A stretch of DNA of 64,000 nucleotides from Paenibacillus sp. R14(2021) (GCF_019431355.1 NZ_CP080269.1:5389001-5453000), one strand, 5' to 3'. Positions 1 to 10,190 are shown, counted from the stretch's first letter. Notes: a model not told the origin generated them from the sequence alone. Translations and numbers: made by a program.

Positions 1-270
1 GCCGTAAGGAACGGAAGTAACACCCATCCCGTATTCGTAACCGACGGTCAGCGAATCGCCGACCGCAACAATATGAAGTGGATCGCTTCCTTTTGCCGCG
101 GGAGCTTGTGGTGCAGCTGTTGCTGCGTACGAGGCAACGGCTTTGACATAGCCTCCTGCCGAAGTGCCGAAGGCATTAGCGCTTCCTGCGCTAATCGTGA
201 AGATCATGAGTGCGGCAGCGGTCAGAGCGGCTGCTTGTTTAGGTGATTTCCTGAATTTACTAGTCAACAA
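1..270 (-). CDS. Secreted SGNH/GDSL hydrolase, N-terminal part only
   Basis: The first 90 codons lie in the window and the gene runs off the left edge. The start is a TTG at 270, preceded by AAAGGATG about ten bases away; a second TTG follows directly. Residues 5-33 form a lysine-containing n-region and hydrophobic core ending in SANA, a likely Sec signal peptide. An Ala/Pro-rich linker leads to VAVGDSLTVGYE around residues 68-79, the block I motif of SGNH esterases or acylhydrolases, with Ser73 the expected nucleophile. The substrate cannot be told from this fragment. It is divergent from the glutamate synthase gene and shares a 393-base intergenic region with it. Confidence 0.75.
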   Translation of the reverse strand, partial: MLTSKFRKSPKQAAALTAAALMIFTISAGSANAFGTSAGGYVKAVASYAATAAPQAPAAKGSDPLHIVAVGDSLTVGYEYGMGVTSVPYG

Positions 271-394
271 TTCCACATCCTTTTGAATAATTATGCGTCT
301 GAATAAATATACACCCATTTTGTCGTGATTACGGGGCCGCGTTGCTCCGTTAAAGAACTCTTATCACTTTCATAAAAATATTAAATTGATATCG

Positions 395-422
395 TTATGT
401 GGTGATGTTAAAATAATATAAT
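395..422 (+). promoter_or_regulatory. Possible gltB promoter
   Basis: A perfect TATAAT at 417-422 lies 16 bases after TTATGT (395-400) in an AT-rich stretch, giving a leader of about 235 bases. The -35 match is poor, so activation by a regulator is plausible. Confidence 0.4.
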
Positions 423-460
423 AACGAAAATCGAGCATGTGCTGTTTTACCGAAAGGATG

Positions 461-506
461 CTGACGAATACGGCATGCTGCAGAGCCGCCGTCAGTGTCT
501 TTTTTT
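461..506 (+). terminator. Hairpin with T-run in the gltB leader
   Basis: CTGACG (461-466) pairs with CGTCAG (490-495), and CGGC (471-474) pairs with GCCG (485-488). The stem is followed by seven T residues at 500-506. It lies inside the untranslated leader between the putative promoter and the GTG start, so it could attenuate gltB transcription. I recognise no known riboswitch or T-box upstream of it. Confidence 0.5.
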
Positions 507-663
507 CAAAACAACATGTAAGCCGTCGCGAGTATTTTCACAAGCTCATTGCCTCCTGCTTCTATATTAAGCGATGCAGCTCAGGAAATGAAGCCGGATT
601 CGATGCATAAGAATCCATTCCTTCCGTTTATTCAAAAATTCCTCATAGAAAGGTTGCATCCAA

Positions 664-3600
664 GTGAAAGAGAAGCTTTTAGGGTTGCCGCCGAAGCAAG
701 GTCTGTATGACCCGCAATACGAGAAAGATGCTTGCGGAATGGGCTTTGTGGCTAACATCAAGGGATTGAAATCGCACACGATTATTCAGCAGGCCCTGAC
801 GGTGCTCGAGAACATGGAGCATCGCGGCGGTCAAGGCAGTGAACCGAACACGGGTGACGGAGCAGGTATTCTGCTTCAGATTCCGCATGCGTTCTTCGCT
901 CGCGAACTGAAGAGCAGCGGCGTTGAACTGCCGGCCAGCGGAGATTATGCCGTAGGCATGCTCTTCCTGTCGCAGGACGAGAGCGTGCGCAGCAAGCATG
1001 AGCGTGAATTGGAAGCCATCATTCGCGAAGAAGGCCAGACGCTCCTCGGCTGGCGTACCGTTCCGACGAATGACGAGAAGCTCGGCTTCTCCGCGAAATC
1101 GGTTAAACCGTTTGTTCGTCAAGTGTTTATCGGCAGAAATGACGCGCTTAAGGATGAGCTTGCTTTTGAACGCAAGATCTACGTCATCCGCAAACGCGCT
1201 GAGCTGGCGATCCGTTACTCCGGTATGGAAGGCGCGGACAGCTTCTATTTCTCCAGCTTTTCGAGCAAAAAAATCGTGTACAAAGGCATGCTGACGACAG
1301 AGCAGGTTCGTTCTTTCTATGTAGAGTTGAACGACGAAGCAATGGAAACGGCAATTGCCCTTGTCCACTCCCGTTTCTCCACGAATACGTTCCCGAGCTG
1401 GGAACGCGCGCATCCTTACCGTTACCTGATTCACAACGGCGAGATCAATACGCTTCGCGGCAACGTCAACTGGATGCACGCCCGTCAAACGATGGTAGCT
1501 ACGGAATTGTTCGGATCGGATTTGGACAAAATCAAACCAATTATTAACCCGGACGGCTCCGATACGGCGATGTTTGATAACACACTCGAGTTCCTGTATC
1601 TCTCCGGACGCTCCTTGCCGCACGCGGCAATGATGATGGTTCCTGAGCCGTGGTCCAACCACGAGGGCATGAGCGATGAGAAGAAAGCTTTCTATGAGTA
1701 TCACAGCTGTTTGATGGAGCCGTGGGACGGTCCTGCCGCAATGGCATTTACCGACGGTACACAAATCGGCGCCATCCTTGACCGGAACGGTCTTCGTCCT
1801 GCACGTTATTATGTAACGAAGGATGATGTCATCATTCTCGGCTCCGAGGCTGGTACAGTGCCGGTACCTCCGGAGAACATTCTATATAAAGACCGTCTTC
1901 GTCCGGGCCGCATGCTGCTCGTTGACACCAAGTCGGGCCGTATCGTTTCCGACGAAGAAGTGAAAGCCCAAATCGCTGCTGAGCATCCTTACCGCGACTG
2001 GCTCGATGAGCATCTCGTCGGCTTGGATGATCTGCCGGATGCGCCTGAGCTTCCGGAGCCGGATCACGATACGGTCGAGCAGCGCCAGCAGGCGTTCGGC
2101 TACACGTTCGAGGATCTGCGCAAGGTGCTTGAGCCGATGGCGGGCACAGGCGTTGAGCCGATGGCTTCCATGGGCTATGACGCGCCGCTGGCGATTCTGT
2201 CGGAACGCCCGCAGCGTCTGTTCAACTACTTTAAGCAGCTGTTCGCGCAGGTTACCAACCCGCCGATCGATGCGATCCGTGAAGAAATTATTACGGCTAC
2301 AGGCACGACGCTCGGTCCTGAGCGCAACCTGCTGAATCCGGAGCCTGAGAGCTGCCGCCATATCCGCCTGGCATCGCCGGTGCTGTCGAATGAAGAGTTC
2401 GCGAAGCTGCGTCATGTACGCCGTCCGGGCTTCAAGTCGATCACGTTGCCGACTTTGTTCAAAGCGGCTGACGGCGAAGCCGGCTTGCGCTTTGCGATCA
2501 AGCAAATGTGCGAAGCGGCTGACCGCGTCATGCGCAAAGGCCATAACGTTCTCATCTTGTCCGACCGCGGCGTCGACCGCGAGAACGCGGCGATTCCATC
2601 GCTGCTGGCTGTATCCGCCCTGCATCACCATCTTATTCGCGAAGGCACCCGCACGAAGGTCAGCATTCTGCTGGAATCCGGCGAGCCGCGCGAAGTGCAC
2701 CATTTTGCCCTGCTGCTCGGCTACGGCGTGAGTGCAGTCAACCCGTACCTGGCATTTGAGACGCTCGACGACATGATCCGTCAAGGCATGCTCAAAGGCA
2801 TTACGCATGACAAAGCGGTGAAGAACTTCATTAAAGCAGCGACTAAGGGCGTCGTGAAGATTCTGTCCAAAATGGGTATCTCGACGATTCAATCCTACCG
2901 CGGCGCGCAAATTTTCGAAGCGGTCGGCTTGAACAGCGAATTGGTCGACGAGTACTTCACATGGACGGAGACCCGTATCGGCGGTATCGGTCTTGACACC
3001 ATTACCGAAGAAACGCTGAAGCATCATAACCGTGCTTTCGCCGACCAGGAAGGCCGCGTGAAGGAATTGGAATCCGGCGGCGAATACCAATGGCGCAAAG
3101 ACGGCGAAGAGCATTTGTTCAGCCCGCAGACGATCCACACGCTGCAGATGGCGTCGCGCAATAACGACTACAAGCTGTACAAGAAATTCTCGGAGCTTGT
3201 TCAAGGCGAAGACAAGAAGTATATGACGCTCCGTTCGTTGCTGGAGTTCAACTATAATGCGGAGCCTGTGCCTCTCGATGAAGTCGAATCGGTGGAATCC
3301 ATCGTGAAACGCTTCAAGACAGGCGCAATGTCCTACGGCTCCATCAGTAAAGAAGCGCATGAATCGCTGGCGATTGCGATGAACCGCATCGGCGGACGTT
3401 CGAATACCGGCGAAGGCGGCGAAGATCCGGCGCGTTTCATCCCGGATGCTAATGGAGATTCTCGCCGCAGCGCGATCAAACAGGTTGCCTCGGGCCGTTT
3501 CGGCGTAACGAGCAACTACCTGGTGAACGCCGACGAAATTCAAATCAAGATGGCGCAGGGCGCGAAGCCGGGCGAAGGCGGACAGCTGCCTGGACGTAAG

Positions 3601-5268
3601 GTTTACCCTTGGGTTGCCGAGGTTCGCGGCTCTACGCCAGGCGTAGGTCTTATCTCGCCTCCGCCGCATCACGATATTTATTCCATCGAGGATTTGGCTG
3701 AGCTGATTCACGATCTCAAGAATGCTAACCCTCGTGCGCGCATCAACGTGAAGCTCGTATCCGAAGTGGGTGTTGGCACCATCGCCGCAGGCGTAGCCAA
3801 AGGCCGCGCGGATGTCATCCTCGTCAGCGGTTACGACGGCGGTACGGGTGCATCTCCGCTGGCATCGATCCGCCATGCGGGTATGCCATGGGAGATCGGC
3901 CTTGCCGAAACGCACCAAACGCTGATGCTGAACAACCTTCGCGACCGCGTCGTCGTGGAAACGGACGGCAAAATCATGAACGGCCGCGACCTTGCGATCG
4001 CAGCGCTGCTCGGCGCCGAAGAATATGGCTTCTCGACAGCTCCGCTTATCGTGCTTGGCTGTATCATGATGCGCGTCTGCCACCTGGATACATGCCCGGT
4101 CGGCGTAGCTACGCAGAACCCGGATCTACGCAAGAAGTTCATGGGCGACCCGGGTCATATGGTAAACTACATGCTGTTCGTGGCGCAGGAGCTTCGCGAA
4201 ATCATGGCTGAGCTTGGCTTCCGTACGATCAATGAAATGGTTGGCCGCGTAGACCGCCTGCAAACCAAGGATCTGATCGACCACTACAAGCTCAAAGGCA
4301 TCGATCTTCGTCCGCTGCTGCATCAAATGGAGGTTCCGCAGGATGCGGCTCGCATTAATACGCAGCAGCAGGATCACAAGCTGCATGAATCGCTGGATAT
4401 GCAGCAATTGCTGCCGCTTGCGCTTCCGGCGATCGAAACCGGCGAGCAAGTCCGCGCAACGCTGCCGATTACGAACATCAACCGCGTAGTCGGTACTATC
4501 GTGGGCAGCGAGGTTACGCGTAAGTACGGCGCCAAGGGGCTGCCAGAAGACACAATTTCGTTCCACTTCGTCGGCTCGGCTGGCCAAAGCTTCGGCGCTT
4601 TCGTTCCGAAGGGCATAACGCTTTCCTTGGAGGGTGACTCCAATGACTACGTCGGTAAAGGTCTCTCCGGCGGTAAAATCATTGTAGCTCCGTCTCCGAA
4701 GGCGACCTTCAAAGCGGAAGAGAACGTCATTATCGGCAACACGGCCTTCTACGGCGGCACGAACGGCGAAGCGTATATCCGCGGAATCGCGGGCGAGCGT
4801 TTCGCGGTGCGTAACTCCGGCGTTAAAGTCGTCGTCGAAGGAACAGGCGACCACGGCTGCGAGTACATGACCGGCGGGCGCGTCGTCATCCTCGGCCCAA
4901 CAGGACGCAACTTCGCAGCAGGTATGTCCGGCGGCGTGGCGTACGTCCTGGATGAAGCAGGCGATTTCTACAAGCACTGCAACATCGAGATGGTGCTCCT
5001 AGAGCGCGTCGAAGACGAGCGAGATTCCGAAGAGCTGCAGGCGATGATTCAGCGCCACGTTGCCTATACGGGCAGTGCGGTCGGCGACCGTCTCCTGTCG
5101 GATTGGGAAGCGTCCAAGGCGAAGTTCGTTAAGATCATTCCGAAGGACTACAAGCGGATGCTGCAGCAAATCGAGAAGATGGAGCAGACCGGCTTGGTCG
5201 GCGACGATGCGCTTCTCGCGGCATTCGAAGCCAACATGAAAGAATTGGCCCGCGTAGGCGGGAATTAA
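664..5268 (+). CDS. gltB: Glutamate synthase (NADPH) large subunit
   Basis: Transfers the glutamine amide nitrogen to 2-oxoglutarate to make glutamate, in the cytoplasm. The 1534 residues match the family length. DACGMGF places the catalytic Cys at residue 24, so the first 23 residues should be a cleaved propeptide before the class II glutaminase domain (about 24-430). The FMN/synthase half contains a C-x5-C-x4-C cluster (around 1133-1145) for the 3Fe-4S centre. The C-terminal part (about 1260-1500) is the glycine-rich GXGXG beta-helix. The GTG start has AGAAAGG about ten bases upstream. No small subunit (gltD) and no gltC-type regulator lie beside it; a terminator follows, so it is probably monocistronic. 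Bacillus nomenclature would call it gltA. Confidence 0.97.
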   Translation: MKEKLLGLPPKQGLYDPQYEKDACGMGFVANIKGLKSHTIIQQALTVLENMEHRGGQGSEPNTGDGAGILLQIPHAFFARELKSSGVELPASGDYAVGMLFLSQDESVRSKHERELEAIIREEGQTLLGWRTVPTNDEKLGFSAKSVKPFVRQVFIGRNDALKDELAFERKIYVIRKRAELAIRYSGMEGADSFYFSSFSSKKIVYKGMLTTEQVRSFYVELNDEAMETAIALVHSRFSTNTFPSWERAHPYRYLIHNGEINTLRGNVNWMHARQTMVATELFGSDLDKIKPIINPDGSDTAMFDNTLEFLYLSGRSLPHAAMMMVPEPWSNHEGMSDEKKAFYEYHSCLMEPWDGPAAMAFTDGTQIGAILDRNGLRPARYYVTKDDVIILGSEAGTVPVPPENILYKDRLRPGRMLLVDTKSGRIVSDEEVKAQIAAEHPYRDWLDEHLVGLDDLPDAPELPEPDHDTVEQRQQAFGYTFEDLRKVLEPMAGTGVEPMASMGYDAPLAILSERPQRLFNYFKQLFAQVTNPPIDAIREEIITATGTTLGPERNLLNPEPESCRHIRLASPVLSNEEFAKLRHVRRPGFKSITLPTLFKAADGEAGLRFAIKQMCEAADRVMRKGHNVLILSDRGVDRENAAIPSLLAVSALHHHLIREGTRTKVSILLESGEPREVHHFALLLGYGVSAVNPYLAFETLDDMIRQGMLKGITHDKAVKNFIKAATKGVVKILSKMGISTIQSYRGAQIFEAVGLNSELVDEYFTWTETRIGGIGLDTITEETLKHHNRAFADQEGRVKELESGGEYQWRKDGEEHLFSPQTIHTLQMASRNNDYKLYKKFSELVQGEDKKYMTLRSLLEFNYNAEPVPLDEVESVESIVKRFKTGAMSYGSISKEAHESLAIAMNRIGGRSNTGEGGEDPARFIPDANGDSRRSAIKQVASGRFGVTSNYLVNADEIQIKMAQGAKPGEGGQLPGRKVYPWVAEVRGSTPGVGLISPPPHHDIYSIEDLAELIHDLKNANPRARINVKLVSEVGVGTIAAGVAKGRADVILVSGYDGGTGASPLASIRHAGMPWEIGLAETHQTLMLNNLRDRVVVETDGKIMNGRDLAIAALLGAEEYGFSTAPLIVLGCIMMRVCHLDTCPVGVATQNPDLRKKFMGDPGHMVNYMLFVAQELREIMAELGFRTINEMVGRVDRLQTKDLIDHYKLKGIDLRPLLHQMEVPQDAARINTQQQDHKLHESLDMQQLLPLALPAIETGEQVRATLPITNINRVVGTIVGSEVTRKYGAKGLPEDTISFHFVGSAGQSFGAFVPKGITLSLEGDSNDYVGKGLSGGKIIVAPSPKATFKAEENVIIGNTAFYGGTNGEAYIRGIAGERFAVRNSGVKVVVEGTGDHGCEYMTGGRVVILGPTGRNFAAGMSGGVAYVLDEAGDFYKHCNIEMVLLERVEDERDSEELQAMIQRHVAYTGSAVGDRLLSDWEASKAKFVKIIPKDYKRMLQQIEKMEQTGLVGDDALLAAFEANMKELARVGGN

Positions 5269-5399
5269 TCCCTCATGTTAGACAGTGAAAAAAGAGTTTA
5301 TATTATGGTGAATTCACCACTGTTGACCGGAGGAAGAGGCAAGCCATTTAAACTTGTCATATCCCTGACAATAGAAAGTCAATAAAGTTTAAATTAAGC

Positions 5400-5448
5400 G
5401 GCGATCGCTTCTCTGAATTCAATTGGAGAACGGTCGCCTGATTTTTTT
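5400..5448 (+). terminator. Rho-independent terminator after gltB
   Basis: GGCGATCG pairs with CGGTCGCC (one G-T pair), extended by TTCTC/GGAGAA, and is followed by GATTTTTTT. Confidence 0.85.
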
Positions 5449-5663
5449 GGAATGGCTTATGGTGCTAGTTTGCGTTTCCGCTGACTTTCCTTCCACAGTT
5501 TTCATACGGCGGATGCACGAACCGAAAAGCGTATTCGGACTATGAAGAACAACAGGGGGATTCCGAGAATTCCTGCTTCGCGGCTTGTCCAATAGTGAGC
5601 CTAGAGGCCGGGGCGCTATCGTTTACCTTGATCTGTTGATGAGCAGCATTAGATCGAAACGGC
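5449..5663. other. Intergenic, no gene seen
   Basis: I see no open frame with a ribosome site and no conserved RNA fold in this stretch between two terminators. Confidence 0.6.
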
Positions 5664-5703
5664 AAATAGCGCTACAGGGATAAAACCCTGTGGCGCTATT
5701 TTT
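5664..5703. terminator. Strong hairpin flanked by A and T runs
   Basis: AAATAGCGC-t-ACAGGG and CCCTGT-g-GCGCTATTT form a 15-pair stem around ATAAAA, followed by TTTTT on the + strand. The symmetry suits a terminator serving both gltB read-through and the lyase gene converging from the right. Confidence 0.8.
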
Positions 5704-5853
5704 AGTCATATTTGAGGTACTGACAAGGTTCTTTTTATTTACCTTCTTCGATTGAGACACCACATTGTTTTGTTCAAACTTTGGTACGGGGTTTCTTGCC
5801 GGGGTTCAAATATGTCTAAGGAGCCTACTCCTGCTATTATTTTGTTGCTATTA

Positions 5854-7065
5854 TTACCATTCGTCTCCGAACTCAAAAGCTCCAAGATCAGGTGCATAAC
5901 CGACATAAGGCAGACCGGTCAAACGGCCGGCATCAATGCTTGGGCTGTCTTCTTTGAGATATAGAAAATTTGACGAATTGGCGTCCGTGCTTTGAAACAA
6001 CGGATCAATTTTTAAGTTCCATGAGTTGTTCATTTGCGTCACATTGGCACCGATAAGAATTCTGCCTTTTGAAGAAATAGCATTCACGATCATATCCGAG
6101 CCTCTAAAATCATAGTTGTACGCATAGGACAATCCCCCTCTGTTATTATTATAGGCCGTTGTGTTATACAGCTTGTTCGGTAGGACAGCGCCATTGTATG
6201 TAAAACCGCTTGCATAGTTTCCAAAAGCTATAGATTCTCTAACTTGGTTATTGCCGCTCTTATAAGGATTACTGCTGTCGTATTCGCCACCTAGTTTAAA
6301 ACCGTTTCCATTTCCATAGATAAAATGTTTGCCATGTTCATCGAAGCCGTTGTTGAATGCGAGGGATTTATTGATGTTCGAAGAACTCCCTTCCCATGTA
6401 TCCCAGCCATCATCGGAGTTGTTCCAGGCACTACAGCGATTGAATGTATTGTTGTAGGCACCATTCTTAATAGCGAAGCCATCAGCATTTGTGCCGCCAG
6501 TTTCCTCATCGTAATTTAGATAAGAATTTACCCGATCAATATAATTGTCGTGCGCACTGTTTTCCAAATGCAAACCGGTGCCGTGATTGCGATATGTGGA
6601 AAGGGACTCGATCCGGTTATGATGAGCGTAATTCTGGATGCTAATACCAATGCCTCGTGCTTCCGTCACGTTAATTTTGGAAATAATCCAATAGGAGACG
6701 TTGTCCATACGGATAACTTTATCAGAATCCAGCAGAAGCTTGGTTCCCTTCACCATGACGTTCTCATTACCATAGGGCTTTAATGTAATGGGCATTGTGC
6801 TCGTTCCACTGGATGTAGGGTTGATCGCCCTAATGGGATAGTAGGTACCGCCTCGTACATAAATCGTGTCTCCTGCTCTAGCGACAGAGACTGATTTATT
6901 AATGGTTTTGAAAGGCGCGGAAAGTGAAGTTCCTCTGTTCAAATCGTTACCATCTACAGAAACGTAATAGATAGTTCCTGCTGCAAATACCTTGTTCATT
7001 GGATAATTAAGCCACGAACCAAAGCAAACGACCAGCACCAATAGAATTGCTAATTTGCGTTTCAT
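5854..7065 (-). CDS. Secreted parallel beta-helix polysaccharide lyase (PL9-like)
   Basis: Predicted extracellular lyase of the pectate lyase family 9 type. The start is the ATG at 7065, with GGAGGT at 7071-7076; a longer frame to 7110 has no ribosome site. The 403-residue product begins MKRK plus a hydrophobic core ending VFA-AG, a Sec signal peptide. Next come a beta-helix entry (YYVSVDGNDLN, G-T-S-x-A-P-F-K-T-I) and rungs rich in N-N, D-G-W-D-T-W-E and N-G-F-K-L-G-G, the motifs I associate with PL9. It ends with D-x-G-A-F-E. The substrate is inferred: a uronic-acid polymer, perhaps the EPS made next door. It stands alone, bounded by a terminator, with no palindromic operator upstream. Confidence 0.8.
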   Translation of the reverse strand: MKRKLAILLVLVVCFGSWLNYPMNKVFAAGTIYYVSVDGNDLNRGTSLSAPFKTINKSVSVARAGDTIYVRGGTYYPIRAINPTSSGTSTMPITLKPYGNENVMVKGTKLLLDSDKVIRMDNVSYWIISKINVTEARGIGISIQNYAHHNRIESLSTYRNHGTGLHLENSAHDNYIDRVNSYLNYDEETGGTNADGFAIKNGAYNNTFNRCSAWNNSDDGWDTWEGSSSNINKSLAFNNGFDEHGKHFIYGNGNGFKLGGEYDSSNPYKSGNNQVRESIAFGNYASGFTYNGAVLPNKLYNTTAYNNNRGGLSYAYNYDFRGSDMIVNAISSKGRILIGANVTQMNNSWNLKIDPLFQSTDANSSNFLYLKEDSPSIDAGRLTGLPYVGYAPDLGAFEFGDEW

Positions 7066-7458
7066 TCCATACCTCCAGTACGCGTGATTAATAATGGGTG
7101 AAATAACCACTAATGAATGATCCTACCATTCTACTCTACTTATCAGAAATAGACATTGCAAGGGTAAATAGTAATGTATTATTTAAATGAATAGTTTAAA
7201 AACCTGTTTATTAACCTCTGTCAAACTCGTAACGATCACATCGATTATCCGTATAAGTTCTTGTTATCCTTATGTTTGATTTACAACTTTGACCTCGATG
7301 CAAATGACTAAATAATGGATGATATCCGACAAGAAACGACATTATTTAATCAAAAATGTGGGTTCTGACGCACACCAAACGACACCTTCCTCTTGAGTTC
7401 TTAGGTATAATAACACTGAAATTTGTTTACGAGGTCATGAAGGAACGGGAGAGCGGTC
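7066..7458. other. AT-rich intergenic, mostly featureless
   Basis: It holds the lyase 5' leader and a lone TATAAT at 7406-7411 without a clear -35 partner, which may serve the 45-codon frame that follows. No other gene, repeat or RNA fold is evident. Confidence 0.5.
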
Positions 7459-7596
7459 ATGAAAAATAGAGACGATATGATGATGGATAGCAAGCAGGCA
7501 CCGACGCAAATTGAAATTAAGGTTCTTCTCGAACAACTAGGCATACCTCTCGAGAAGTGGCAGCAGTTTCTAACTGCAGAACGCAAATATACATAA
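7459..7596 (+). CDS. Small hypothetical protein (45 aa)
   Basis: ATG start at 7459 with GGGAGAG about five bases upstream and a TATAAT about 50 bases upstream. The product is charged and Met-rich at the start (MKNRDDMMMD), then has an amphipathic segment, I-E-I-K-V-L-L-E-Q-L-G-I-P-L-E-K-W-Q-Q-F-L, typical of a short helix pair. There is no signal or membrane segment. I do not recognise the family. It sits upstream of the EPS operon but is separated from it by a hairpin at 7717-7769. Coding status rests only on composition and the ribosome site. Confidence 0.45.
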   Translation: MKNRDDMMMDSKQAPTQIEIKVLLEQLGIPLEKWQQFLTAERKYT

Positions 7597-7716
7597 CGGA
7601 CGGACAGAGCATTTAAGTTTCAATTTTGTGAGGATGTAGTGGTCACAAGGCGACACGCATCGGCAAACGGTCGGGATGGTTGGCTTTTTTATTGGCCGTG
7701 AAAAATGAATAAACCT

Positions 7717-7769
7717 AAAAGAAATCTTTGGAGAGAGAAGAACTGCTCTTTTGCTTCAAAGATTTCTTT
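7717..7769. terminator. Long perfect stem-loop upstream of the EPS promoter
   Basis: AAAGAAATCTTTG (7718-7730) pairs perfectly with CAAAGATTTCTTT (7757-7769); the loop contains an inner AAGA/TCTT pair. It could terminate the short upstream unit. It ends eleven bases before the first XRE-type operator, so a regulatory role is also possible. Confidence 0.5.
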
Positions 7770-7779
7770 GCGTCCGGAT

Positions 7780-7794
7780 GTTACTATTTGTATC
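7780..7794. promoter_or_regulatory. Operator O1 of the palindrome family
   Basis: GTTACTATTTGTATC: one variant half-site and one perfect half-site (TGTATC) around a 3-bp centre. It lies about 30 bases upstream of the -35 of the EPS promoter. Confidence 0.6.
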
Positions 7795-7822
7795 GTAATT
7801 GGGTGAAAAACAAAAAATACAC

Positions 7823-7852
7823 TTGACAATGTTACACTTTGTATCTTAAATT
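7823..7852 (+). promoter_or_regulatory. Main EPS operon promoter
   Basis: TTGACA at 7823-7828 and TAAATT at 7847-7852 with an 18-base spacer. The spacer is filled by operator O2, and O3 starts near the expected transcript start, an arrangement suited to repression. The rfb promoter at 31170 has the same -35, operator and -10 order. Confidence 0.75.
7831..7845. promoter_or_regulatory. Operator O2 inside the EPS promoter spacer
   Basis: GTTACACTTTGTATC lies exactly between the -35 and -10 elements. Confidence 0.75.
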
Positions 7853-7865
7853 AAGAATGTAATTC

Positions 7866-7880
7866 GATACAAGTTGTATC
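7866..7880. promoter_or_regulatory. Operator O3, near the transcript start of the EPS operon
   Basis: GATACAAGTTGTATC has two perfect 6-bp half-sites (GATACA, TGTATC). It is 35 bp centre-to-centre from O2. Confidence 0.8.
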
Positions 7881-7962
7881 TGCGACGAGGCTGGAAATAG
7901 GCTTTTAATTGCATCGTGCAGATCTACAGAGGATTTATATTTTAAAAGGACGGGAAATTTGA

Positions 7963-8772
7963 ATGGAGACTGCTACTGAAGCATGTTTGGCTAAGGGAAT
8001 TATCGATACGCATTGTCATATATTGCCCGGTCTTGATGACGGAGCGGGCTCGGTTGAAGAAGCCTTACACATGGGGAGGATTGCATTAGATCAAGGCATA
8101 AAAACCGTATTTGTCACTCCGCACCACGGAAAAAAGCACTATTATAATCCACCGCCGTTAATTGCCTTGAAAATCAAGGAACTTCAAGGGCGATTAATTG
8201 AAGCAAACATTCCGCTAACCTTGCTTCCAGGGCAGGAATTTCATCTGAATCGAGATTACCGAACAGAACTTCTGGAACAAAATTACCAAACGCTTGGAAA
8301 CAGCAGCTATTTGTTGATCGAACTTCCGGATGACCATATCCCCCAATATTTTGATGATTTTCTGGAAGAGCTGCGAGTTAGAAACGTCATACCGGTGTTA
8401 GCACACCCCGAACGTAATCATAGCTTCATAAAAAAACCGTCACTGCTTGCTGAATGGGGGCGCAAAGGAGTCTTTGCTCAGGTGACGTCTCAATCGATCG
8501 TTGGTCTTTTTGGTCTCAAAGTGCAGCGGATTGCAATTCAAATGTGCAGTAACGGCTGGGTCCAATTGCTTGCATCTGATGCCCATAACACTCGAACAAG
8601 GCAGTTTTGGCTGAAGGATGCATACGAGCGGCTTGTCTCGGAAAAATGCGAGATGGCCGCCGCTATTTTTCAAGACAACGCTGAACTATTGCTTCGGGGA
8701 GAACGCCTCATTGCGCAGCCGGTGGAGGGACGCAGCAATTTCAGAAAGCTTTGGAAATGGGGAGGAGCATAA
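7963..8772 (+). CDS. PHP-type protein-tyrosine phosphatase (CpsB/YwqE family)
   Basis: Predicted manganese-dependent phosphatase that removes phosphate from the partner EPS tyrosine kinase, so adjusting chain assembly. The 269 residues match the family. PHP motifs are visible: D-T-H-C-H near residues 15-19, T-P-H-H-G near 54, a G-Q-E-F-H block near 85, A-H-P-E-R-N near 147 and S-D-A-H near 206. The ATG start has AAAGGACGGG upstream. It is the first gene of the EPS operon, with the promoter and three operators directly in front, and is followed after four bases by the chain-length regulator. No membrane segment, so cytoplasmic. Confidence 0.92.
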   Translation: METATEACLAKGIIDTHCHILPGLDDGAGSVEEALHMGRIALDQGIKTVFVTPHHGKKHYYNPPPLIALKIKELQGRLIEANIPLTLLPGQEFHLNRDYRTELLEQNYQTLGNSSYLLIELPDDHIPQYFDDFLEELRVRNVIPVLAHPERNHSFIKKPSLLAEWGRKGVFAQVTSQSIVGLFGLKVQRIAIQMCSNGWVQLLASDAHNTRTRQFWLKDAYERLVSEKCEMAAAIFQDNAELLLRGERLIAQPVEGRSNFRKLWKWGGA

Positions 8773-8776
8773 AGGT

Positions 8777-9535
8777 ATGGAACTGGACTTCAAGGGATTG
8801 TTATTAATATTGCGGAAGCGGTTATGGACAATTGCAATCATCACCATCGTGGCTGGCGTTGTAACAGGGGTTTATTCTTATCAGTATATCGATACCAAAT
8901 ATGAAGCATCGACGAAAATAATGGTCAATAAAACAAAGCTCGTAAACGGAGAAGAGGATTTGAATCTTAACGACCTGAATGCTCAAATCCGGCTTATCGC
9001 AACCTATAAAGAGATTGTCCGGACAAGATGGATCATGGACGATGTCGTAAAGGAACATCCGGAGTTGCATTTAACCGCCAACCAGCTGGCTTCTAAGATC
9101 AAAGTGAGCTCCGTGAACGATACGCAGGTCATGACGTTTTCCGCCACAGATACCAGCTATCAGCGTGCTTCGTCGATTATTGACGCAGTAACCTCCGAGT
9201 TCGTTAAGAAGATTCCCGTCTTAATGAAAGTCGACAACGTAACGGTACTGAACTGGGCAAGCGCGGAAGACGCATCCAGCCCCATCTCGCCAAAGCCCGT
9301 GCTCAATATTATGATCGCCCTCATCCTGGCGTTCTTGCTCAGCGCGGCCGCCACCTTGATCGTGAACAATTTTGACGATTCGCTTAAATCAGAAGAAATG
9401 ATTAACGATTATCTCGATCTTCCCGTTTTGGCCGCGATCGTCGACATGGACAAATCCTATTTCCGTAATTCCAAAGCGAGCCAAACCCAGAATAGCGAGA
9501 AGGCAGGTGAGTCCGCTTATGTTGCGACTAATTAA
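8777..9535 (+). CDS. Wzz/YveK-like chain-length regulator and kinase modulator
   Basis: Membrane adaptor that partners the cytoplasmic tyrosine kinase encoded next and sets polymer length. The 252-residue product has the usual layout: a cytoplasmic start with K-R, TM1 at about 16-36, an extracellular helical domain, TM2 at about 180-200 with the preceding proline-rich S-P-I-S-P-K-P motif, then a short cytoplasmic tail expected to touch the kinase. The ATG at 8777 follows AAAGG and starts four bases after the phosphatase stop; a longer in-frame extension into the phosphatase gene is a shadow. It overlaps the kinase gene by 17 bases. Confidence 0.92.
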   Translation: MELDFKGLLLILRKRLWTIAIITIVAGVVTGVYSYQYIDTKYEASTKIMVNKTKLVNGEEDLNLNDLNAQIRLIATYKEIVRTRWIMDDVVKEHPELHLTANQLASKIKVSSVNDTQVMTFSATDTSYQRASSIIDAVTSEFVKKIPVLMKVDNVTVLNWASAEDASSPISPKPVLNIMIALILAFLLSAAATLIVNNFDDSLKSEEMINDYLDLPVLAAIVDMDKSYFRNSKASQTQNSEKAGESAYVATN

Positions 9536-10190
9536 TAGAAAGGCTCTCATTACGGATACGAATCCCAAATTGCATGTGTCTGAGTCGTTTCGGGCATTGC
9601 GCACGCAGCTGCAGTTCTTGGACATAGAAGAACCGTTGCAAGTCATATCCGCCGTTTCGAGCATGCCGGGCGAAGGGAAAACGACGATGCTCGTCAACCT
9701 AGGAATTGCTTTCGCGCAAGCAGGAAGGCGTGTCGTCATCCTGGATGGTGATATGCGGCGCCCGGCCATTCACCAAATCTTTAATATGGACAATAGGGCG
9801 GGATTATCGTCGTACTTAAGACATTCGCTAGAGCTTGAAGATATCGTGATAGATACGCATATTGAGAATTTGCGTGTTATCCCGTCGGGACAAATTCCTC
9901 ATAATCCGTCGGAATTACTCTCTTCAAAACGTATGCTGCAGTTGATTGCCGCTTTGCGGGAGCAGACGGACATCCTGTTAATCGATTCACCTCCCGTTCT
10001 GGCAGTCGCAGATTCCAAAATCGTCGCGGCGCGTTGCGACGGCGTCATTCTTGTCGTGCATGCTAAACGGTCCAAGCGCGAATATGTCAAAAAAGCAAAA
10101 GACCAGTTGGATAGCGTGAAAGCGAACGTGCTCGGCGTTGTAATAAACGGCATGAAAGCGTCGAGTTTCAAAGGTATGGATTACTATTAA
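9519..10190 (+). CDS. Bacterial tyrosine kinase (Wze/EpsB-like)
   Basis: Autophosphorylating cytoplasmic BY-kinase that controls EPS assembly with the preceding adaptor. The start chosen is the ATG at 9519, with AGGTGA about eight bases upstream; an in-frame GTG at 9507 is possible. The 223 residues contain Walker A S-M-P-G-E-G-K-T-T (about 49-57), Walker A' V-I-L-D-G-D-M-R-R-P and Walker B I-L-L-I-D-S-P-P. The C-terminus ends M-D-Y-Y, a short tyrosine cluster with only two tyrosines, fewer than many homologues. It is followed by an EAR-like RNA, as in Bacillus eps operons, where that RNA also follows the kinase gene. Confidence 0.93.
   Translation: MLRLINRKALITDTNPKLHVSESFRALRTQLQFLDIEEPLQVISAVSSMPGEGKTTMLVNLGIAFAQAGRRVVILDGDMRRPAIHQIFNMDNRAGLSSYLRHSLELEDIVIDTHIENLRVIPSGQIPHNPSELLSSKRMLQLIAALREQTDILLIDSPPVLAVADSKIVAARCDGVILVVHAKRSKREYVKKAKDQLDSVKANVLGVVINGMKASSFKGMDYY

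Noticed and set aside
1882..4083. 733-codon open frame antisense to gltB
   Set aside because: No ribosome site, and composition typical of the reverse strand of a high-GC third-position gene; it lies wholly inside a certain gene.
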